Source: Ruegeria sp. SCSIO 43209
Lineage (GTDB): Bacteria; Pseudomonadota; Alphaproteobacteria; Rhodobacterales; Rhodobacteraceae
Direction of reading: 5' to 3'
Assembly: GCF_019904295.1 (NCBI RefSeq)
Contig: NZ_CP065359.1
Location: 1,265,001 to 1,329,000, forward strand
DNA length: 64,000 bases
Part shown: positions 58,626-64,000 of the stretch, one piece after another
Layout: the number at the start of each line of letters is the position of its first letter
How positions within the stretch are numbered: the stretch's first letter is position 1
Position numbers and translations under genes: made by a program
Notes under the pieces: generated by a model
Seen by the model: the letters and a program-made list of their open reading frames with translations, nothing else
What the model was told of the DNA's origin: nothing
The model's database searches: none

Positions 58626-59219
58626 CTATTCGGCAGCACGATACAATGCGTATTCTGCGGCGTTCAATGATTGGAACCGGAGTTCAGTTTGTTTTGAGAA
58701 GTCCATCGGGCAAGCGGGCGAGACGTTCTCTCGTGGTAGATCGATTTTACATTCCAGCCGATTCTGAAGGAAATCCAGTATCTTTTGCTGGCTGTCATAT
58801 TTGAAGATATGCGCAACACCTTTACCGTTACTGCGGGGTTGCAAAAAATCGGTTTGGCATCCCACATCTGCGTAGGCCGGGCGGGGGTTTTGCATATAGG
58901 CGTCAAGGAATGCCTCGAAGCTTAAACCTTTTGTGGAATGCGGATGACCTGCCAATTCGGCGCGCGTTCGATATCGATACCAACTTCCCAACCAATCGAC
59001 AGGTTCGCGCACAATGGCCATGACGTCCATTTCTGCATCAAACATCTTGCGAAACATGGTCTGGAAGAAGCGATCATAGCGACGCATGTTCGCATGTTTC
59101 AGGTCTGTTGGTCCGGACACGACGATATCGGCCCGATCGCGCAAAGCTGATTGATACGCGGTGGAGCCGGTCTTTGGAACAGACAGAAGCGCAAGCCGCT
59201 TTTCATAGAAAACAAGCAT
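58626..59219 (-). CDS. Sulfotransferase family protein
   Basis: A 197-residue protein with the PAPS-binding segment LALLSVPKTGSTAYQSAL and IVREPVDWLGSWYRYR, the 3'-phosphate site of sulfotransferases. Short alphaproteobacterial members are often labelled gamma-glutamyl kinase in databases, which I think is wrong for this one. The acceptor is unknown. It converges on cckA (five bases) and is divergent from recA. Confidence 0.85.
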   Translation of the reverse strand: MLVFYEKRLALLSVPKTGSTAYQSALRDRADIVVSGPTDLKHANMRRYDRFFQTMFRKMFDAEMDVMAIVREPVDWLGSWYRYRTRAELAGHPHSTKGLSFEAFLDAYMQNPRPAYADVGCQTDFLQPRSNGKGVAHIFKYDSQQKILDFLQNRLECKIDLPRENVSPACPMDFSKQTELRFQSLNAAEYALYRAAE

Positions 59220-59339
59220 TTATCTTTTCTCTTCAATGCCTTTCATGTCCCAGATTGTCGTAAACGACTCTTTAACACAATTGCTGAAGAGTAGTTTTCA
59301 TAAGTTTTAGTTGAAATGTTCTCTTTTTGGTCCCATAAG

Positions 59340-59354
59340 GAACAAGAGGCGAAC
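59340..59354 (+). promoter_or_regulatory. LexA (SOS) box upstream of recA
   Basis: GAAC-AAGAGGC-GAAC is the reverse complement of the GTTC-N7-GTTC direct-repeat SOS box known in Rhodobacter. It lies 55-70 bases before the recA start, a usual place for a LexA operator. Confidence 0.85.
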
Positions 59355-59409
59355 AAAGCAGCGATTGCCGCCCGATCAAGGGTGTGACAAAAGAGAAGGC
59401 GACAGGACA

Positions 59410-60474
59410 ATGGCGGATCTTCTGACGATGAGCGACAAGAAAAACGCAGACAAGCAAAAGGCGCTCGACAGCGCATTGGCCCAGATCGAACGGCAGTTCG
59501 GCAAAGGCTCGATCATGAAGTTGGGCGAAGATTCCAAGCAGGATATCGATGCGAGTTCGACCGGATCGCTGGGCTTGGATATCGCTCTGGGGATCGGCGG
59601 CTTGCCGATGGGCCGGATCGTCGAGATTTATGGCCCGGAAAGCTCGGGTAAGACCACGCTGACGCTGCACTGCATCGCTGAACAGCAAAAACGCGGCGGA
59701 GTCTGCGCGTTCGTCGACGCAGAACATGCACTGGACCCTCAATATGCGCGCAAGCTGGGTGTGGATCTGGATGAATTGCTGATCTCTCAGCCCGACACCG
59801 GCGAGCAGGCACTTGAGATCACCGACACCTTGGTGCGGTCGGGGGCCGTGAACATGGTCGTGGTCGACTCGGTTGCGGCGCTGACGCCGAAATCCGAGTT
59901 GGAAGGCGACATGGGTGACAGCAGCGTGGGTGTTCAGGCCCGGCTGATGAGCCAGGCGATGCGCAAGCTGACCGGCTCGATCAACCGCTCGAACTGCATG
60001 GTGATCTTCATAAACCAGATCAGGATGAAGATCGGTGTGATGTTTGGCAGCCCGGAAACCACTACCGGTGGTAATGCGTTGAAATTCTACAGCTCGGTCC
60101 GTCTGGATATTCGCCGTATCGGTGCGATCAAGGATCGGGACGAAGTTGTGGGCAACCAGACCCGCGTCAAGGTCGTCAAGAACAAGGTGGCACCGCCGTT
60201 CAAGCAGGTGGAATTCGACATCATGTATGGCGAAGGCATCAGCAAAATGGGTGAGCTTCTGGATCTGGGCGTCAAGGCCGGTGTGGTCGAAAAGTCGGGT
60301 TCGTGGTTTAGCTACGGTGATGAGCGGATCGGGCAGGGGCGTGAGAATGCCAAGCAATATCTGCGTGACAATTCCCGTGCGGCGCTCGAGATCGAAGACA
60401 AAATACGTGCCGCGCATGGGTTAGACTTTGAAATGCCACCCGAAACGGAAGAGGATGACATCCTCGAAGCTTAA
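59410..60474 (+). CDS. recA: Recombinase RecA
   Basis: A 354-residue RecA. Walker [10 protein letters not shown] lies at 75-83, and the DNA-binding loops [20 protein letters not shown] region is typical. The ATG at 59410 ([12 protein letters not shown]) is used because the core RecA similarity starts shortly after; MSDKKN at 59428 is also possible. It is preceded by a LexA box and followed by an intrinsic terminator, so it is likely monocistronic and SOS-induced. Confidence 0.97.
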   Translation: MADLLTMSDKKNADKQKALDSALAQIERQFGKGSIMKLGEDSKQDIDASSTGSLGLDIALGIGGLPMGRIVEIYGPESSGKTTLTLHCIAEQQKRGGVCAFVDAEHALDPQYARKLGVDLDELLISQPDTGEQALEITDTLVRSGAVNMVVVDSVAALTPKSELEGDMGDSSVGVQARLMSQAMRKLTGSINRSNCMVIFINQIRMKIGVMFGSPETTTGGNALKFYSSVRLDIRRIGAIKDRDEVVGNQTRVKVVKNKVAPPFKQVEFDIMYGEGISKMGELLDLGVKAGVVEKSGSWFSYGDERIGQGRENAKQYLRDNSRAALEIEDKIRAAHGLDFEMPPETEEDDILEA

Positions 60475-60540
60475 AGCGTGCCTGAGGGGGAACCGAAGAA
60501 ATCCCCCGGCACCCCGGTAGTGCTAAAATATCTGGAACAG

Positions 60541-60571
60541 GGTGGCCCCTCGGGGCCGCCTTGTTTCGTTT
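60541..60571 (+). terminator. Intrinsic terminator after recA
   Basis: GGTGGCCC-CTCG-GGGCCGCC (one G-T pair) is followed by TTGTTTCGTTT. It lies 67 bases after the recA stop. Confidence 0.75.
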
Positions 60572-60654
60572 CGGATGGGCCAATGCTGTGGACACTCTCG
60601 GGGGGTGGGGCTAAACCTTTGCTGACCATAACGACTGCGCGCCGAGAGAGCCTT

Positions 60655-63327
60655 ATGCCAACGCTGAACGACATTCGATCTACCTTCCTGAACTACTTTG
60701 CCAAGCAGGGGCACGAAGTGGTTGCGTCCAGCCCGCTGGTTCCGCGCAATGATCCGACACTGATGTTCGTCAACTCGGGTATGGTTCAGTTCAAGAATCT
60801 GTTTACTGGCGTCGAAACCCGCGACTACAGCCGTGCTACCACTGCACAGAAATGCGTGCGTGCAGGCGGCAAACACAACGATCTGGACAATGTGGGCTAT
60901 ACCGCTCGCCACCATACGTTCTTTGAAATGCTGGGGAATTTCTCATTCGGGGATTACTTTAAGCATGAGGCGATACCGTTCGCTTGGGAACTGATCACCA
61001 AAGAGTTTGGTATCGATAAGAACCGTCTGTTGGCCACTGTCTATCACACCGATGATGAGGCATTTGAAATCTGGAAAAAGGTTGGTGTCCCTGAAGACCG
61101 GATCATCCGCATCGCTACCAATGACAATTTCTGGCAAATGGGCCCTACCGGCCCCTGCGGCCCGTGCACCGAGATTTTCTATGACCACGGTGATCACATC
61201 TGGGGTGGGCCTCCGGGTTCGGCTGAGGAAGATGGTGATCGGTTCATCGAAATCTGGAACATCGTTTTCATGCAGAACGAACAGTTCGAAGACGGCTCGA
61301 TGGTCGAACTCGACATGCAGTCGATCGACACCGGCATGGGATTGGAACGCATTGGAGCGTTGCTGCAAGGCAGCCACGACAATTATGACACCGATCTGTT
61401 CAAAACGCTGATCGAAGCCTCCGCGGATGCGACCGGTGTTGATCCTTATGGGGATCAAAACGTGCATCATCGCGTGATTGCGGACCACTTGCGTTCAACT
61501 TCGTTCCTGATCGCGGATGGTGTGATGCCGTCAAATGATGGGCGAGGGTATGTTCTGCGCCGTATCATGCGCCGCGCGATGCGCCATGCGCATCTGTTGG
61601 GGGCCAAAGATCCGGTGATGCACCGCCTGGTACCCACGCTGGTGCAATTGATGGGTGCGCAATATTCAGAGCTTGGTCAGGCGCAGCCACTGATCGAAGA
61701 GACACTGCTGCTTGAGGAAACTCGGTTCAAGCAAACTTTGGATCGCGGTTTGAAGCTGTTGGATGAGGAAGTCTCGGGCCTACCTGAAGGCGATCCACTA
61801 CCCGGAGACGCGGCGTTCAAACTGTATGATACCTATGGTTTCCCGCTTGATCTGACGCAGGATGCGCTGCGCGAGAAAGGTCGAACCGTCGACACCGATG
61901 GATTTGACGTGGCCATGGCCGAACAAAAAGCCAAGGCTCGCGCGGCGTGGGCCGGGTCTGGCGAATCTGCCGATCAGGTGGTTTGGTTCGATGTGCTGGA
62001 TGCGGCCGGTGCGACCGATTTCCTTGGCTACGATACTGAAAAGGCCGAAGGGCAGGTCGCTGCGTTGGTGGTCGATGGTGTATTGGTCGACAAGATCGAG
62101 AAGGGTGGTACCGGCTGGGTCGTAGTCAATCAGACACCGTTCTATGGCGAGGCCGGCGGCCAGGTCGGCGACACCGGTGAAATTCGCAGGCTGGATGAGC
62201 GCGACGATATCGCCCGCGTTGAAGACACCAGAAAGTTTGCTGATGGCAAAGTCTATGCTCACAAGGTCACGATTGATCATGGGGCGATCTCAAAAGGTGA
62301 CGCAGTTGAGCTGGAAGTCGATCACGCGCGCCGCACGGCCATTCGTGCCAACCACTCCGCGACGCACCTTCTGCATGAAGCTCTGCGCGAGACATTGGGT
62401 GACCACGTGGCGCAGCGCGGGTCGCTCAACGCATCAGATCGTTTGCGGTTCGATTTCAGCCATTCCAAGGCTCTGACACTGGAAGAAGTGCAGAAAGTTG
62501 AGCGAGAGGTGAACGCATTCATCCGGCAAAACTCAACCGTGGAAACCAGGATTATGACACCTGATGACGCCCGTGAACTGGGCGCTCAAGCTCTGTTCGG
62601 TGAGAAATACGGGGATGAGGTGCGCGTGGTTTCGATGGGCAAAGCACCCACCGGCAAAGGCCAGGATGGCGAAACATGGTCGATTGAACTGTGTGGCGGT
62701 ACCCATGTGCGCCAGACCGGTGATATCGGAACCTTCGTCGTGCTGGGCGACAGTGCCAGCAGCGCGGGCGTGCGGCGGATCGAGGCTTTGACCGGTGATG
62801 ACGCATTTAAGTATCTGTCGAAACAGGATCATCGCCTTTCCTCAATTGCGCTTGAGTTGAAAGCGCAGCCTGATGACGTTGTGGCGCGTGTAAAGACTCT
62901 GCTGGATGAGCGTAAGTCGCTGCAAAACGAAGTTGCGCAGTTGCGCCGTGATCTGGCGATGGCCGGAGGTGCGGGGCAGGGCAGTGGCGCTGAAGCGCGC
63001 GATGTAAACGGTGTGGCGTTCTTTGCGCAGTCGCTCTCGGGTGTTTCCGGAAAGGACCTGCCTGCATTGATTGATGAGCACAAAAGCCGTTTGGGTACGG
63101 GCGCAGTATTATTGATTGCTGATACTGGGGGCAAAGCGGCTGTCGCAGCGGGTGTCACTTCGGACCTGACAGACACGGTATCTGCGGTGGATCTGGTCCG
63201 CGCGGCGGTGACTGAACTTGGCGGCAAGGGCGGTGGTGGACGGCCTGACATGGCACAGGGTGGGGGCAAGGATGCCTCGAATGCAGAGGCTGCAATCAAG
63301 GCCGCTGAACAGGTTTTGGGAGGATAA
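60655..63327 (+). CDS. alaS: Alanyl-tRNA synthetase
   Basis: AlaS charges tRNA-Ala and edits serine and glycine. The protein has 890 residues from [20 protein letters not shown] stands before the ATG. The catalytic domain has [15 protein letters not shown]. The editing domain's zinc ligands are [11 protein letters not shown] and [11 protein letters not shown]. The C-terminal oligomerisation domain is Gly-rich ([16 protein letters not shown]). The stop lies one base before the DUF1330 start. Confidence 0.97.
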   Translation: MPTLNDIRSTFLNYFAKQGHEVVASSPLVPRNDPTLMFVNSGMVQFKNLFTGVETRDYSRATTAQKCVRAGGKHNDLDNVGYTARHHTFFEMLGNFSFGDYFKHEAIPFAWELITKEFGIDKNRLLATVYHTDDEAFEIWKKVGVPEDRIIRIATNDNFWQMGPTGPCGPCTEIFYDHGDHIWGGPPGSAEEDGDRFIEIWNIVFMQNEQFEDGSMVELDMQSIDTGMGLERIGALLQGSHDNYDTDLFKTLIEASADATGVDPYGDQNVHHRVIADHLRSTSFLIADGVMPSNDGRGYVLRRIMRRAMRHAHLLGAKDPVMHRLVPTLVQLMGAQYSELGQAQPLIEETLLLEETRFKQTLDRGLKLLDEEVSGLPEGDPLPGDAAFKLYDTYGFPLDLTQDALREKGRTVDTDGFDVAMAEQKAKARAAWAGSGESADQVVWFDVLDAAGATDFLGYDTEKAEGQVAALVVDGVLVDKIEKGGTGWVVVNQTPFYGEAGGQVGDTGEIRRLDERDDIARVEDTRKFADGKVYAHKVTIDHGAISKGDAVELEVDHARRTAIRANHSATHLLHEALRETLGDHVAQRGSLNASDRLRFDFSHSKALTLEEVQKVEREVNAFIRQNSTVETRIMTPDDARELGAQALFGEKYGDEVRVVSMGKAPTGKGQDGETWSIELCGGTHVRQTGDIGTFVVLGDSASSAGVRRIEALTGDDAFKYLSKQDHRLSSIALELKAQPDDVVARVKTLLDERKSLQNEVAQLRRDLAMAGGAGQGSGAEARDVNGVAFFAQSLSGVSGKDLPALIDEHKSRLGTGAVLLIADTGGKAAVAAGVTSDLTDTVSAVDLVRAAVTELGGKGGGGRPDMAQGGGKDASNAEAAIKAAEQVLGG

Positions 63328-63328
63328 G

Positions 63329-63616
63329 ATGCCAGCACTTTGGATCGCACACGTCACTGTGACAGACGCCGATGCTTATGGAAAATACGCCGAGCTTGCA
63401 GGGCCGGCAATTGCGGCGCATGGGGGTGAATTCATCGCCCGCGCGGCTCGTTACGTGCAGTTAGAGGGCAAAGAGCGACCACGCAATGTGGTCGCCCGCT
63501 TCCCAACCGTCGAGGCTGCGGTAGAGTGCTACAATTCTCCTGCATATCAGCAGGCACTGGATCATGCCCGTGGCGCCAGCGAGCGAGAGCTGGTGGTCGT
63601 TGAAATTACCGACTGA
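63329..63616 (+). CDS. DUF1330 family protein
   Basis: A 95-residue alpha/beta ferredoxin-like protein (DADAYGKYAELAGPAIAAHGG and FPTVEAAVECYNSPAYQQAL) of the DUF1330 family, which has no firm function. It starts one base after the alaS stop and is translated from the end of that transcript (GGAGG overlaps the alaS end). Confidence 0.9.
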   Translation: MPALWIAHVTVTDADAYGKYAELAGPAIAAHGGEFIARAARYVQLEGKERPRNVVARFPTVEAAVECYNSPAYQQALDHARGASERELVVVEITD

Positions 63617-63976
63617 GAATCAGGCTCAATCTACCTTCGCATGAAATTTGCAAATTCTGCCCGGCCCAGAGCCGTGCGACCTGCCATGCATTTTAGTGTG
63701 GGCGGCTCTTCACGATCGCTCTGAATTTATACACATTATTACAATGGGTTGTGCGTGCTTCCTGTTGATTTTGAACATATTTCTCTGTCCGATTGTGGCA
63801 CTTCGCGCCACTTTCTTGCGCGGAAATGGTCACGAAATGTGACGAATTTCCGCCGTTTTTTCCGCTCAATCTCGGATTTGATTGCGTGACAACCACGGTT
63901 TGCGGATATGGTCCGGTATACAGATGGGTTCTGATCCACGCAGTTTGCAGGGACTAATAGGACTCGAGGGACAGGC
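63617..63976. other. AT-rich intergenic region with hairpins
   Basis: About 360 bases with no gene. A two-part inverted repeat (GCGGAAA/TTTCCGC enclosing GTCAC/GTGAC, loop GAAAT) at 63820-63853 is followed by a T-run. The upstream part is AT-rich. It probably holds the terminator of the alaS transcript and the promoter of the next gene. Confidence 0.5.
63820..63861 (+). terminator. Two-part hairpin terminator after alaS-DUF1330
   Basis: Outer arms GCGGAAA/TTTCCGC and inner arms GTCAC/GTGAC close a GAAAT loop; CGTTTTTT follows. It lies about 200 bases after the DUF1330 stop, so it could also belong to an unknown small transcript. Confidence 0.55.
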
Positions 63977-64000
63977 ATGAAATTCTTTGGTACGACCTTA
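63977..64000 (+). CDS. Start of an unidentified gene (partial)
   Basis: GAGGGACAGGC ATG opens MKFFGTTL, which continues out of the window. The short hydrophobic beginning after a Lys suggests a signal peptide. Too little is present to name the product. Confidence 0.5.

Noticed and set aside
59272..60417. A 381-codon open frame antisense to recA
   Set aside because: RecA is unambiguous on the plus strand and the antisense frame has no domain.
63764..63777. Fnr-like box TTGAT-TTTG-AACAT
   Set aside because: Only eight of ten bases match in AT-rich DNA, and there is no target gene known for it within the window.

Overview
The window reads as a stretch of chromosome from a marine alphaproteobacterium of the Rhodobacterales (Roseobacter group). 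The evidence is the gene set and order: a split trp locus with moaC after trpC, cysS overlapping cimA, a B12-dependent ribonucleotide reductase, a CckA-type hybrid kinase beside recA and alaS, and corrinoid/tetrahydrofolate one-carbon genes. Codon use is uniformly GC-rich. I see no phage, insertion sequence, CRISPR array or rRNA. The genus cannot be fixed from the sequence alone.

Bases 1-12100 are mostly core metabolism. On the minus strand lie ppiD-like and trpE, then trpG-trpD-trpC-moaC with overlapping ends; a plus-strand polysaccharide-deacetylase-like gene sits between trpE and trpG. Upstream are fabI, gpt and an aminotransferase. pdxH, a double cold-shock-domain protein and a DUF192 protein follow on the plus strand. 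Bases 12134-21731 hold tRNA-Pro, a small lipoprotein, nrdJ, an EF-hand protein, an MttB-family methyltransferase, an outer-membrane barrel, a second aminotransferase and an MmcQ/YjbR protein. A hairpin-rich non-coding interval follows nrdJ.

Bases 21950-31851 carry cysS-cimA-squalene/phytoene-synthase-like, an MFS transporter, a 3-methyladenine glycosylase with an esterase, small enzymes, rluE, an HNH nuclease, dsbB with a DedA-like protein, and tRNA-Leu. Bases 31885-45537 are the most accessory part: an AttEFGH-like ABC exporter with an AttH-like secreted protein, a K+ channel-like protein, cardiolipin synthase, a secreted HAD phosphatase, a sulfatase, a Crp-family regulator, an AI-2E family permease, and a YihY protein overlapping an eight-heme cytochrome c with a repeat-rich C-terminus.

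Bases 45830-53337 hold rlmE, ppx/gppA and a one-carbon block: a small 'virulence factor' family protein, a divergent methylenetetrahydrofolate reductase, a methyl-THF:corrinoid methyltransferase, and on the other strand a SAM methyltransferase and a RACo-like corrinoid-activating ferredoxin. With the MttB homologue at 17.7-19.2 kb these suggest transfer of methyl groups from methylated amines to tetrahydrofolate, but no corrinoid carrier protein is encoded here. The last part holds guaB, rsmB, cckA, a sulfotransferase-like gene, recA, alaS and a DUF1330 gene.

Two regulatory sites match known alphaproteobacterial consensus sequences well: a CtrA-type box in front of cckA and a LexA-type box in front of recA. 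Other operators and promoters listed are weak candidates. Strong hairpin terminators follow several genes; one lies between the sulfatase and the HAD phosphatase genes and would uncouple or attenuate them.
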